DNA of 64,000 bases from Chryseobacterium daeguense DSM 19388 (GTDB lineage Bacteria; Bacteroidota; Bacteroidia; Flavobacteriales; Weeksellaceae). Positions within the stretch are counted from its first letter, which is position 1, and every line of letters begins with the position of its first letter. Shown here in pieces: positions 42,812 through 51,816 of this stretch. A program made the position numbers and the translations under genes. A model generated the notes under the pieces. The model had not been told where the DNA came from. It saw nothing but the letters and a program-made list of their open reading frames with translations, and ran no database searches. Where the stretch lies: the NCBI RefSeq assembly GCF_000430825.1, contig NZ_KE387263.1, positions 112,997 to 176,996 of the forward strand. The letters are read 5' to 3'.

Positions 42812-45013
42812 TTAATTTGCTACATCACTGATGAATTTTATTCTCAGCATTCTTACTTCTTCATCAGAAAGCTCATCTCCGAATTCATCTAACAAAACCT
42901 TCATGCTGTCACTTTCAGATTCTGTCATGAATTCCATGAAACCGTCTACAATATCTTCATCAAAATTATCTTCAATATAATAATCAATATTTAATTTAGT
43001 CCCCTGATAGACAACACTTTCCATTTCCTTTAAAAGTTCGTCCATAGAAAGGTTTTTGGCTCTTGCGATGTCTTCAAGATCAATTTTCTTATCAGTGCTT
43101 TGAATAATGAAAACTTTATGGCTGGATTTGTTCGCCACCTGTTTCAAGACCATGTCCTGAGTTCGTTCAATATTGTTATCTTCAACATATTTCCCGATAA
43201 AATCAGCGAATTCCTTACCATATTTTTTGGCTTTTCCTTCCCCTACACCATAGATTTTCGCAATTTCTTCAACCGTAATCGGATACTGGGCCGTCATATC
43301 TTCCAAACTTGGGTCCATAAATACGGTGTATGGCGGAATTCCGTGCTTTTTAGCCACTTTTTTACGCAAATCTTTCAATAACGTAAATAAATTCTGGTCT
43401 AAACCAGCCGACTGCATCTGCACCTGATCACTCTCAGCTTTAGCCTGAGTAAGATCGAACTCTCTGTCTTCGGCAATCAGGAAAGAATGTTCCAGTTTCC
43501 CATCTAAAACCAGCCTGCCTTTTTCAGCAATTTTCAGGACACCGTATGTTTCAATATCTTTCTGTAAGAAATTCTGAACCGTTGCCTGTCTCAAAATGGT
43601 TTTCCAGTGGTTATCCTTCTCTTCTTTTCCAAACCCGAAGTAAGAAGATTGTTCTAATTTATAGGATTTTGTAACTGCGTTTTCTTTTCCTGTGATCACG
43701 GAGATCAGGTCTTTTGATTTGAATTTTTCTCCGGTATCTCTTATCAGTTCAAGAACTTTCTTCAGATCATCCGTAGCATCTTTTAATTTTGGCGGATTGG
43801 ATGAATTGTCACACATTTTTGCGCCATCACCATGTATAGGGTCAAAATTTTCCCCGAAATAATACAGAATATACTGTCTCCTGCTCATTGAAGTTTCGGC
43901 GTAGCCCACCACCTCATTCAAAAGCTGCAGCCCGATTTCTCTTTCGGAAACAGGTTTTTGAGCTAGGAATTTTTCTAATTTTTCGATGTCTTTGGGGTCA
44001 TAGAAGGCCAGACAATGCCCTTCCCCACCATCACGACCTGCACGTCCGGTTTCCTGATAATAGCTTTCCAGAGATTTTGGGAAGTCATAATGGATGACAA
44101 AACGTACATCCGGCTTGTCGATCCCCATACCAAACGCGATGGTTGCGACAATAACATCCACTTCCTCCATCAAAAACTTATCCTGATTGGCCACCCTCAC
44201 CTTTTGGTCAAGGCCCGCGTGGTACGGTAATGCATTAATTCCGTTTACCTGCAAGAGCTGGGCAAATTCTTCTACCTTTCTTCGGCTTAAGCAGTACACA
44301 ATACCGGACTTTGTTTTATTTTGATTAATAAATCTTACAATTTCCTTATCAACATTTATTTTTGGTCTTACCTCATAATAAAGGTTTGGTCTGTTGAAGC
44401 TTTCTTTAAAAACCAACGCATTGATCATCCCTAAAGTTTTCTGGATATCATCCTGAACTTTAGGAGTTGCTGTTGCCGTAAGTGCTATTACCGGCACATC
44501 GGCGATTTTATCGATAATTGATTTCAAATTCCTGTATTCGGGTCTGAAATCGTGTCCCCATTCTGAAATACAATGCGCTTCGTCAATAGCAAAGAAAGAA
44601 ATTTTCACCTCTTTTAAAAAATCCAGATAATCTTCCTTAATCAACGATTCTGGTGCTACGTACAAAAGTTTTGTCTTACCGCTTTTAATATCGTCAAAAA
44701 CCTGTTTGGTCTGCGTTTTATTTAATGATGAATTTAAAACGTGTGCCACCCCGTCATCAGATGAAAGGCCGTTCACAGCATCTACCTGATTTTTCATTAA
44801 CGCTATTAATGGTGAAACCACTATTGCCGTTCCTTCGGAAATAAGTGCAGGAAGCTGATAGCATAAGGATTTTCCTCCACCTGTCGGCATCAAGACAAAT
44901 ATATCCTTCCCATCGAGCAGGTTTTCTATAATCTGTTCCTGTTGTCCCTTAAAAGTAGAAAACCCGAAATATTTTTTCAACTCGCCTGATAAATTGGCTT
45001 TTTTTGCGCTCAT
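42812..45013 (-). CDS. recQ: ATP-dependent DNA helicase RecQ
   Basis: 733-residue 3'-5' DNA helicase of recombination and repair. Walker A LMPTGGGKSLCYQ (41-53), the DEAH box FAIDEAHCISEWGHD, QTGRAGRDGG in motif VI, a zinc-binding/RQC region, and a C-terminal HRDC-like and helical part (IAKIYGVGEGKAKKYG). The full-length architecture is intact. It ends 1 base before the start of the frameshifted gene, so they share a transcript. Confidence 0.95.
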   Translation of the reverse strand: MSAKKANLSGELKKYFGFSTFKGQQEQIIENLLDGKDIFVLMPTGGGKSLCYQLPALISEGTAIVVSPLIALMKNQVDAVNGLSSDDGVAHVLNSSLNKTQTKQVFDDIKSGKTKLLYVAPESLIKEDYLDFLKEVKISFFAIDEAHCISEWGHDFRPEYRNLKSIIDKIADVPVIALTATATPKVQDDIQKTLGMINALVFKESFNRPNLYYEVRPKINVDKEIVRFINQNKTKSGIVYCLSRRKVEEFAQLLQVNGINALPYHAGLDQKVRVANQDKFLMEEVDVIVATIAFGMGIDKPDVRFVIHYDFPKSLESYYQETGRAGRDGGEGHCLAFYDPKDIEKLEKFLAQKPVSEREIGLQLLNEVVGYAETSMSRRQYILYYFGENFDPIHGDGAKMCDNSSNPPKLKDATDDLKKVLELIRDTGEKFKSKDLISVITGKENAVTKSYKLEQSSYFGFGKEEKDNHWKTILRQATVQNFLQKDIETYGVLKIAEKGRLVLDGKLEHSFLIAEDREFDLTQAKAESDQVQMQSAGLDQNLFTLLKDLRKKVAKKHGIPPYTVFMDPSLEDMTAQYPITVEEIAKIYGVGEGKAKKYGKEFADFIGKYVEDNNIERTQDMVLKQVANKSSHKVFIIQSTDKKIDLEDIARAKNLSMDELLKEMESVVYQGTKLNIDYYIEDNFDEDIVDGFMEFMTESESDSMKVLLDEFGDELSDEEVRMLRIKFISDVAN

Positions 45014-45034
45014 CTAATTTTATTGCTAAATTTG
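45003..45034 (+). promoter_or_regulatory. promoter for kdsD overlapping the recQ start
   Basis: TTTG (45003-45006) and TAAATTTG (45027-45034) are 20 bases apart, the normal Bacteroidota -33/-7 arrangement. It points to kdsD, giving a leader of about 130 bases, and its -33 box lies inside the first codons of divergent recQ. Confidence 0.55.
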
Positions 45035-45168
45035 CATCTAACCCAAAGTTATAACTTTTTTGCTTAAAACAAAAGCGAACGAATTTATTAAAAATAAAAT
45101 TTATATTAAATATCCTTTTTAAAATATAACATTTTTTAAGAGATTTTTTGTATAGCCCTAAGATTAAA

Positions 45169-46128
45169 ATGGAAAAAGCCAATATTATTTCAATTGCGAA
45201 AACCACTTTAGAAATAGAAATTTCGGAACTTGAAAAACTTAAGAACAGACTTGATGACGATTTTGTGAAAGCTATAGAAGTCATACACGCTGCACAGGGA
45301 AAGCTTATTGTGGTGGGAATCGGGAAATCGGCGCATGTGGGGAATAAAATTGTTGCTACGCTAAATTCCACGGGAACACCTTCACAGTTCCTTCACGCAT
45401 CGGAAGCTATTCATGGAGACTTGGGTGTAATTCAGAAGCAGGATGTTGTTCTGTGCATTTCAAATTCCGGAAATTCGCCTGAAATTGTAAACCTTGTTCC
45501 TTATCTTAAAGATTATTCTTCCGCATTAATCGGGATGACCGGAAATAAATCAAGCAAACTGGCAGAATATTCTGATATTATTCTCGATACTCATGTAGAT
45601 ATGGAAGCCTGCCCGAATAAACTGGCACCTACAAGCTCTACAACCCTTCAAATGGCTTTGGGAGATGCTCTCGCGATTTCTTTGATGGAAATAAATGATT
45701 TCAAAGCTAATGATTTTGCAAAATTCCATCCGGGAGGAAGCTTAGGAAAAAATTTAATCTCAAAAGTAGATGATTTCCTGTCTTCCCAGAAGCCTCATGT
45801 TACGGAAAATGATACTGTAAAAGATGTTATCATTTCCATCAGCGGCTCAAGACACGGAATTACAGTGGTGACCAATGAGAATGAGATTATCGGTGTTATC
45901 ACTGATGGAGATTTAAGAAGAATGCTAATGAAAGGTGATGATATTTCTAAAGTTTTGGCGAAAGATATTATGTCTGCGAATCCAAAAACGATAGAAAGAA
46001 CAGCCCTTGCAAAAGAAGCCATGAAAATTTTAAAGGAAAACAACATCGGGCAGCTGATTGTAACGGAAAACGGAAAATATTTCGGGATTATTGATCTTCA
46101 TAAGCTGCTGGACGAAGGGATAAACTAA
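45169..46128 (+). CDS. kdsD: arabinose-5-phosphate isomerase (KdsD/KpsF family)
   Basis: Interconverts ribulose-5-phosphate and arabinose-5-phosphate, the first step towards Kdo for lipopolysaccharide. 319 residues from the ATG at 45169; an in-frame TTG 21 bases upstream is rejected. The SIS domain (about 35-170) has VVGIGKSAHVGNKIVATL and CISNSGNSPEIVNLVPYL; two CBS motifs (about 205-319) contain GVITDGDLRRML and a final FGIIDLHKLLDEGI. Downstream tatC is separated by a heptad repeat. Confidence 0.92.
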   Translation: MEKANIISIAKTTLEIEISELEKLKNRLDDDFVKAIEVIHAAQGKLIVVGIGKSAHVGNKIVATLNSTGTPSQFLHASEAIHGDLGVIQKQDVVLCISNSGNSPEIVNLVPYLKDYSSALIGMTGNKSSKLAEYSDIILDTHVDMEACPNKLAPTSSTTLQMALGDALAISLMEINDFKANDFAKFHPGGSLGKNLISKVDDFLSSQKPHVTENDTVKDVIISISGSRHGITVVTNENEIIGVITDGDLRRMLMKGDDISKVLAKDIMSANPKTIERTALAKEAMKILKENNIGQLIVTENGKYFGIIDLHKLLDEGIN

Positions 46129-46132
46129 GCCG

Positions 46133-46248
46133 GAAGGCTGAGGCTGGAGGCTGGAAGATGATTCAGAATATTTAATTGCTGAATTGCTGGAATAAATAAT
46201 CACAATATTTTTAAACTTCCATCTTCTCTCTCCCAACTTCCATCTTTA
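46133..46248. repeat. heptad-period repeat pair between kdsD and tatC
   Basis: Left array GAAGGCT, GAGGCTG, GAGGCTG, GAAGATG (46133-46160) just after the kdsD stop. Right array AACTTCC, ATCTTCT, CTCTCCC, AACTTCC, ATCTTTA (46214-46248) before tatC. The arms are complementary in composition (GAAGATG against ATCTTC). Confidence 0.75.
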
Positions 46249-46289
46249 ACAAAATATTTCATAAATTTGAAGCCTAAAAATTTTATTCT

Positions 46290-47117
46290 GTGAGTGATGC
46301 AAAAGACATGTCTTTTTGGGGACATATTGGGGAACTAAGAGGCCATCTTATCCGCTCGATTATTGCCATTATAATTGCTGCAGTAGTTATTGGTTTCAAT
46401 ATCAACTGGATTATGGATCACATCTTTTTCGGGCCCACGAGAAATGATTTTCCGACCTTTGAGCTTGTCAATCACTTTTCAAAATTAATCTTGGGAGAAG
46501 ACAGCATCCATCTTCCTAAAGACTTTCCCGTGCGTGCGAGCAAGCTTTACCAGCAGTTTAATGTGATGATGGCGGTTTCTATTTTTGGCGGAATCGTGGC
46601 TGCATTTCCTTATCTTGTCTGGGAATTGTGGAGATTCATCAGCCCTGCCCTGCATCCGAAAGAAAGAAAAAACTCAATATTTATCATTAATTCGGTTTGG
46701 ATTTTATTTATGACCGGAGTTTTATGCGGATATTTTTTAATACTTCCTTTTGCAGTAAACTTTGGAGTTATCTTTAAAATCTCTGATATCATCATTCCGC
46801 TTTACGATCTGAGTGATTATACTACTTTATTCTTGCAGGTTGTCCTGGGAATGGGTGTTATTTTCCTTTTTCCGGTACTTATTTACTTCCTTACCACCAT
46901 TGGAATTTTAACTCCAATGTTTATGCGAACTTACCGTCGCCACGCTATTGTGCTTATTATGGTAGTGGCAGCAATCATTACTCCTGCGGATGTTTTGAGT
47001 ATGCTGATGGCGGCTTTCCCATTGCTTTTATTGTATGAATTCAGTATCCTGATGTGTTCTTATACCTACAAAAAAGTTCAGAAAGCGGCTGGTAATTTAC
47101 CGGTTGTTCAGAAATAA
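46290..47117 (+). CDS. tatC: Sec-independent protein translocase TatC
   Basis: Core membrane component of the Tat pathway, which exports folded proteins and recognises the twin-arginine signal. 275 residues, six membrane helices; SFWGHIGELRGHLIRS near the N-terminus and FRTYRR-like MRTYRRHAIVLIMVVAAIITP match the family. Start is GTG at 46290 (VSDAKDMS...), 21 bases after a -7-like box TAAATTTG (46262-46269). tatA or tatB genes are not in the window. Confidence 0.94.
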   Translation: MSDAKDMSFWGHIGELRGHLIRSIIAIIIAAVVIGFNINWIMDHIFFGPTRNDFPTFELVNHFSKLILGEDSIHLPKDFPVRASKLYQQFNVMMAVSIFGGIVAAFPYLVWELWRFISPALHPKERKNSIFIINSVWILFMTGVLCGYFLILPFAVNFGVIFKISDIIIPLYDLSDYTTLFLQVVLGMGVIFLFPVLIYFLTTIGILTPMFMRTYRRHAIVLIMVVAAIITPADVLSMLMAAFPLLLLYEFSILMCSYTYKKVQKAAGNLPVVQK

Positions 47118-47469
47118 CTAATCTAATTTTAAAATATATTCCCGGGGATTTTTTCTTCGGGATTTTTTGTGCTATTTTATTATGTGGAAAAGCTGTATTG
47201 TTTTATTTGAAGCTTTTTCCCGCTTTCCGCACTCGCTATTTTTCAGGTTTCGGCGGCTTCGCCGCCGAAACCTGAAAAATGAGCTCAAACAATTTCTGCA
47301 ATCGGGGCTAAGAAATGAGCCCGTTAAGCTCTTATAATTTTGTTCATAGTGATATTTTGACTTAAAAAATCCTGTAACAAAAAATCATTTCTTTCGTCTA
47401 ATCGAAAAAAGGATTATTTACATTTATTTAATCTTATTTATTTTTAATTTAGAAGCTTATATTAATTCA
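47118..47469. repeat. 352-base intergenic region with complex repeat and long palindrome
   Basis: No gene seen. It holds a tatC terminator (TCCCG at 47140 with CGGGA at 47158, then T-run). From about 47205 to 47320 there is a compound repeat: a CCCGCTTTCCGCACTCGCT stretch, a perfect 19-bp palindrome with 3-base loop at 47239-47279 (arms TTTTTCAGGTTTCGGCGGC and complement), then GCAATCGGGGCTAAG. A repeat with such a conserved CCGC/GGGGCTAAG frame around a variable hairpin is the type of interspersed element common in flavobacterial genomes. The rest (47320-47469) is AT-rich leader for the M1 peptidase gene. Confidence 0.7.
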
Positions 47470-49101
47470 ATGAAAAAATTATCATATACCCTTTTGTTTG
47501 CCTCAGGCCTGGCTTTTGGACAGTTTTTCGAACAGAATAAAACGTATTCAAAACAAGACACTCTGAAAGGTTGCAACACTTCATTCAGAAATTTCTGGGA
47601 TGTAAAGAAATATGACCTTTCCGTAGAACCTGATTTTGCCCAAAAAAGCATTAAAGGAAATAATAAAATAAGTTTCGAAATCATAAAAGATGTTACCAAT
47701 CCTACTTTTCAGATTGATCTTCAGCAGCCGATGAAAGCGGATAAAGTGGAAGCCAATTTTCCTGTTGCTGAATATAATCAGGATGGCGATTTCATCTGGA
47801 TTAAAACCAATAAAAGTTTTAAAAAAGGAGAAAAATATACTATTGATGTCACCTATTCCGGAAACCCGACAATTGCTAAAAATGCACCCTGGGAAGGGGG
47901 ATGGGTCTTTGCTCAGGATGAAAAGGGAAATCCGTGGATGAGTGCTGCTGATGAGGGAATCGGGGCTTCCATCTGGCTTCCGACAAAAGATATCTGGAGT
48001 GATGAGCCTGATAACGGTGTGGTAATGAAAATTATTACTCCAAAAGATCTCATTGGTGTAGGAAACGGAAGATTAATTGATAAAAAAGCCGCAGGTGATA
48101 AAATGGCTTATACATGGGAGGTTAAAAACCCGATCAATGCCTATTCCATCATCCCGAATATTGGAAAATATGTAAATTTTAAAGATACATTTAAAGGAGA
48201 AAAAGGAAGTCTGGACTTAGATTACTGGGTACTTGATTATAATTTAGATAAAGCTAAAAAACAGTTTCAGCAGGTAAAACCAATGCTTTCCGCCTTTGAA
48301 TATTGGTTTGGACCCTATCCTTTCTACGAAGATTCATACAAATTGGTAGAATCTCCCTATCTGGGCATGGAGCATCAGAGCAATGTTGCCTACGGAAACA
48401 AATACATGAACGGTTATCTGGGTAAAGATCTGTCGGGAACGGGAGTCGGGCTCAATTGGGACTACATCATCGTTCATGAAAGCGGCCATGAATGGTTTGC
48501 TAACAACATTACAGCAAAAGATCAGGCCGACATGTGGGTTCATGAAGGATTCACCATGTATTCTGAGGTGCTTTTCACCGAAAAATATATGGATAAAAAA
48601 TCTGCTAATATCTATGCTGTAGGTATTAGAAATGCAATCGCAAATGATGTCCCTATCATCGGAAAATATGGTGTAAGGAATGAAGGCAGCGGCGATATGT
48701 ATCCAAAAGGTGCAAGCATGCTTCACACGATCCGGCAGGTTATAAATAATGATGAAAAATTCAGGCAGATTTTAAGAGGGCTGGGTAAAGATTTTTATCA
48801 TCAGACGGTAACCAGCGAGCAGGTTGAAAATTATATCTCAAAAAAATCCAGAATTGATTTTTCAAGTGTGTTCAATCAATATTTAAGATCTACAAAAGTT
48901 CCTGTTTTGGAATATTTTCAGAAAGGAGAAGAGCTGAAATTCCGTTATGCAAATACGATAAAAGGCTTTAAGCTTCCCATCAGAATAGATGCTGAACAGA
49001 CCATCAATCCTACAGAACAATGGCAGACCATAAAGCTTAAGAAAGGAAATCCTGTAAAATTCAATGATGCTTATTACATTGAATATAATAAGGTACAGTA
49101 A
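47470..49101 (+). CDS. secreted M1-family aminopeptidase
   Basis: 543 residues. Signal peptide about 1-18 (MKKLSYTLLFASGLAFGQ). The gluzincin site is VHESGHEWFANN (H336, E337, H340) with the third zinc ligand E359 in WVHEGFTMYSE, and the substrate motif GMEHQ (299-303) replaces the classic GAMEN. Probably periplasmic or exported, trimming peptides. The N-terminal domain (20-240) is the beta-sandwich of M1 enzymes; the C-terminal helical domain is short, which is common for Bacteroidota members. Confidence 0.92.
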   Translation: MKKLSYTLLFASGLAFGQFFEQNKTYSKQDTLKGCNTSFRNFWDVKKYDLSVEPDFAQKSIKGNNKISFEIIKDVTNPTFQIDLQQPMKADKVEANFPVAEYNQDGDFIWIKTNKSFKKGEKYTIDVTYSGNPTIAKNAPWEGGWVFAQDEKGNPWMSAADEGIGASIWLPTKDIWSDEPDNGVVMKIITPKDLIGVGNGRLIDKKAAGDKMAYTWEVKNPINAYSIIPNIGKYVNFKDTFKGEKGSLDLDYWVLDYNLDKAKKQFQQVKPMLSAFEYWFGPYPFYEDSYKLVESPYLGMEHQSNVAYGNKYMNGYLGKDLSGTGVGLNWDYIIVHESGHEWFANNITAKDQADMWVHEGFTMYSEVLFTEKYMDKKSANIYAVGIRNAIANDVPIIGKYGVRNEGSGDMYPKGASMLHTIRQVINNDEKFRQILRGLGKDFYHQTVTSEQVENYISKKSRIDFSSVFNQYLRSTKVPVLEYFQKGEELKFRYANTIKGFKLPIRIDAEQTINPTEQWQTIKLKKGNPVKFNDAYYIEYNKVQ

Positions 49102-49122
49102 ATAAATTTTAACAGTTGTACA

Positions 49123-49155
49123 AAAAGGCCGCCTCTAAACAAGAGACGGCCTTTT
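49123..49155. terminator. bidirectional terminator
   Basis: AAAAGGCCGCCTCT pairs with AGAGACGGCCTTTT (one mismatch) across a 6-base loop, between convergent genes. Confidence 0.88.
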
Positions 49156-49172
49156 CTTTATAACCCGTTTAA

Positions 49173-49598
49173 TTAATATGTTAATTTATAAGAAGCAGCA
49201 GCATCAAGGTTAGTTCCCATAACTACTTTTTCGCTCATTAGCTTGTCATCTACAAAGATTTTTACAGTCATCACTGATGCAGGAGTCGTTCCTGTTGCTT
49301 TAAGGTCTATTGAGGCTGTAGCTGTATTTCCCGCAGGAGCCATAGTCTGATATTCTTTCATAAATACAGGAACTCCTGTAGTAACAGCCTTATTTGACAG
49401 ATCTACGATATCGTAATACGTACCTCCCGTGATCGTACCCCCTAAATTAATTTCAGCTTTATAGATAATCTTGTGTGCCACCGAAGGCGTCACATCTCTG
49501 TCATCATCACATGATAAAGTAGTTGTAAATAAAGCGCCCGCTAAAACGGCAGTCATAGCACCCCTAAAAAGTTTTGAGTTTAAAAAATTTTGTCTCAT
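49173..49598 (-). CDS. putative surface lipoprotein
   Basis: 141 residues. A signal peptide ends in a lipobox-like TTTLSC (cysteine near residue 29), followed directly by DDD, an acidic string of the kind that marks surface lipoprotein export in Bacteroidota (inference). The mature domain is beta-rich and threonine/alanine-rich (GGTITGGTYYDIVDLSNKAV). No function recognised. Monocistronic. Confidence 0.72.
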   Translation of the reverse strand: MRQNFLNSKLFRGAMTAVLAGALFTTTLSCDDDRDVTPSVAHKIIYKAEINLGGTITGGTYYDIVDLSNKAVTTGVPVFMKEYQTMAPAGNTATASIDLKATGTTPASVMTVKIFVDDKLMSEKVVMGTNLDAAASYKLTY

Positions 49599-49901
49599 AA
49601 TTTATATTTTTCACAAAGAAACAAAACATTAAACGTTTATTTTACATTTTAAAAATATTTATGATTTTAGCGAAATTATCTTAATTTATTGTAAAATTCC
49701 CATTGCACAAATTTTTATCTTGTCTATATGCCATATTTTTAAATAAATTTTACAATAATTAGTTTTTAAATTAAAAAACTTCATTATTTGATTCTTAAAA
49801 ATTTTTAATAAATAAAAATTATGTTAAATAAATAATATATTTTGCATCCATGTGTAACAAATTCATTTTAGCAGCAACTACTTAATTATAATTTAAACTC
49901 A
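49599..49901. other. AT-rich divergent intergenic region
   Basis: 303 bases between the divergent lipoprotein and M61 genes, more than 80 percent A+T by eye. It should hold both promoters; ATATTTTG near 49837-49844 is one mismatch from the -7 box for the M61 gene. No ORF, repeat or RNA structure was recognised. Confidence 0.4.
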
Positions 49902-51758
49902 ATGAAAAAAATAGCAATAAGTTTGGGTGTCTTAACTGCATTTTTGGTTAATGCACAATCCATTAAAACAACCATTGATCTTGTGAATGTAAAAGATGAT
50001 AAGGTTGCTGTAACAATGGAGTTCCCTAAAATGAAATCGGGAGATGTAAAGTTTCATTTTCCTAAAACGGTGCCGGGAACTTATTCGGTAGATGATTACG
50101 GAAGATTCGTAGAAGGCATCAAATTTTTTGATAATAAAGGAAAGGAACTGGCTTTCACAAAAGTAGGTGATAATACTTATACCCTTAAAAACGCTCAGAA
50201 TTTATCCAAAGTAACTTATCTGGTTAATGACAGCTTCGATGAAGAAATGGATTCTTCAAAACATAAGGCTGTTTTTTCACCTTCAGGAACAGATATTGAA
50301 GCCGGGAAAATTTATATGATCAATACCCACGGTTTCGTCGGATATATTGATAATATGCAGGATGTTCCGTATCAGCTTATAATTCAGAAGCCTAATGATT
50401 TTTATGGCACAACCGCTTTGGTAGACCAAGACAAATCTGAATCCACAGATACTTTCACCCTTGCAAACTATGCTAAGGTGACTGATTCTCCGCTGATGTA
50501 CACAAAACCGGATTATATTACCTTCAATGCAGGCGGAATGGACCTTGTTTTGGGTGTTTATTCTCCGACAGGGAAATATAAAGCTTCCGATTTTAAAGAT
50601 AACTTAGAAAAAATGGTGATGGCCCAGAAGAAATTTTTGGGTGATATGAATACCAATAAAAAATATGCGATCATGCTTTACCTTTCCGGAGGTGATGGCC
50701 CTGAAATCAAAGGTTTCGGAGCATTGGAACATCATGAATCCACCAGCGTGGTTTTGCCTGAAATGATGCCTAAGGAAGCCATTGATAAAACCATTACAGA
50801 CGTAGTTTCCCATGAGTTTTTCCATACCGTAAATCCTTTGAAAACGCATTCTGAAGAAATTCATTATTTCGATTATGCAGATCCGAAAATGTCTCAGCAC
50901 CTTTGGATGTATGAAGGCGGAACGGAATATTTTGCCAATTTATTCCAGATTCAGGAGGGTTTGATTACTAAAGATGAGTTCCTTCAAAGAATTAACGAAA
51001 AAATTACCAATTCCAAGAATTACAACGATACCATGCCGTTCACGGTGATGAGTAAAAATATCCTGAAAGACGAATATAAAGACCAGTACAGAAACGTATA
51101 TGAAAAAGGTACGCTTTTGACCATGTGTCTTGATATTGAGCTTAGAAAATTATCAAACGGTGAAATGGGTTACCGCGATATGATCAGAAAGCTGTCTCAG
51201 AGATTTGGTGAAAATAAGCCTTTCAAGGATGATAAGCTGATTGATGAGTTGGTAACCATTACAGGATATCCTCAGGTGAAAGATTTCTACAATAAATATA
51301 TTGCAGGAAGCCAACCGACACCGTATGCTGAATACCTGAACCAAGTGGGTGTAGAAGTGAAAAAACAGGAAACACCACCTATTTTCTGGTTTATTAAAGA
51401 TCCACAGCAGACAGGTTATAATGATAAAAATAACACCTTTATATTTGATGAAAGCTCAGCTTTATCACCATTTGCAAAAAGTGTAGGATTCAAAATTACA
51501 GACGAAATTGTAGCGCTTGACGGTAAAACAATCAATGTTCAAAATATCCAGGATTTCATTGGTTATGCTAAAACTATTAAGGAAGGACAGAACGTAACGC
51601 TTACTGTTCTTAGAAAAAACGGAGGAAAATCCGAGAAAATTGATCTTAAAGGGAAAGCTATTCTTGATAAAATGACAGTGGAAACCCTTAGCTACAAAGC
51701 AAATCCGAGCCCGGCAGAACTGAAGCTTCAAACTCAGTGGCTGACTGGAAAGAAATAA
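49902..51758 (+). CDS. secreted M61-family peptidase with PDZ domain
   Basis: 618 residues. Signal peptide about 1-18 (…LVNAQ). N-terminal beta domain, then the M61 catalytic domain with SHEFFHTVNPLK (H304, E305, H308) and third zinc ligand E338 in WMYEGGTEYFANL. A C-terminal PDZ domain (about 500-600) contains GFKITDEIVALDGKTINVQN. Family members act as glycyl or broad aminopeptidases in the periplasm. Monocistronic between two intergenic regions. Confidence 0.92.
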   Translation: MKKIAISLGVLTAFLVNAQSIKTTIDLVNVKDDKVAVTMEFPKMKSGDVKFHFPKTVPGTYSVDDYGRFVEGIKFFDNKGKELAFTKVGDNTYTLKNAQNLSKVTYLVNDSFDEEMDSSKHKAVFSPSGTDIEAGKIYMINTHGFVGYIDNMQDVPYQLIIQKPNDFYGTTALVDQDKSESTDTFTLANYAKVTDSPLMYTKPDYITFNAGGMDLVLGVYSPTGKYKASDFKDNLEKMVMAQKKFLGDMNTNKKYAIMLYLSGGDGPEIKGFGALEHHESTSVVLPEMMPKEAIDKTITDVVSHEFFHTVNPLKTHSEEIHYFDYADPKMSQHLWMYEGGTEYFANLFQIQEGLITKDEFLQRINEKITNSKNYNDTMPFTVMSKNILKDEYKDQYRNVYEKGTLLTMCLDIELRKLSNGEMGYRDMIRKLSQRFGENKPFKDDKLIDELVTITGYPQVKDFYNKYIAGSQPTPYAEYLNQVGVEVKKQETPPIFWFIKDPQQTGYNDKNNTFIFDESSALSPFAKSVGFKITDEIVALDGKTINVQNIQDFIGYAKTIKEGQNVTLTVLRKNGGKSEKIDLKGKAILDKMTVETLSYKANPSPAELKLQTQWLTGKK

Positions 51759-51779
51759 ATTTTAATTACATTTAATAAT

Positions 51780-51805
51780 CAAGCGGGGAAATTTTTCTCC
51801 GCTTT
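51780..51805. terminator. terminator between M61 and the sensor kinase gene
   Basis: AAGCGG and CCGCTT stem (with further GGA/TCT pairing) followed by T-runs; convergent genes on both sides. Confidence 0.75.
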
Positions 51806-51816
51806 TATTTTTAAAC

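Noticed and set aside
45148..45168. TTG start for kdsD
   Set aside because: The ATG at 45169 gives a family-like N-terminus and the upstream codons are not conserved in type.
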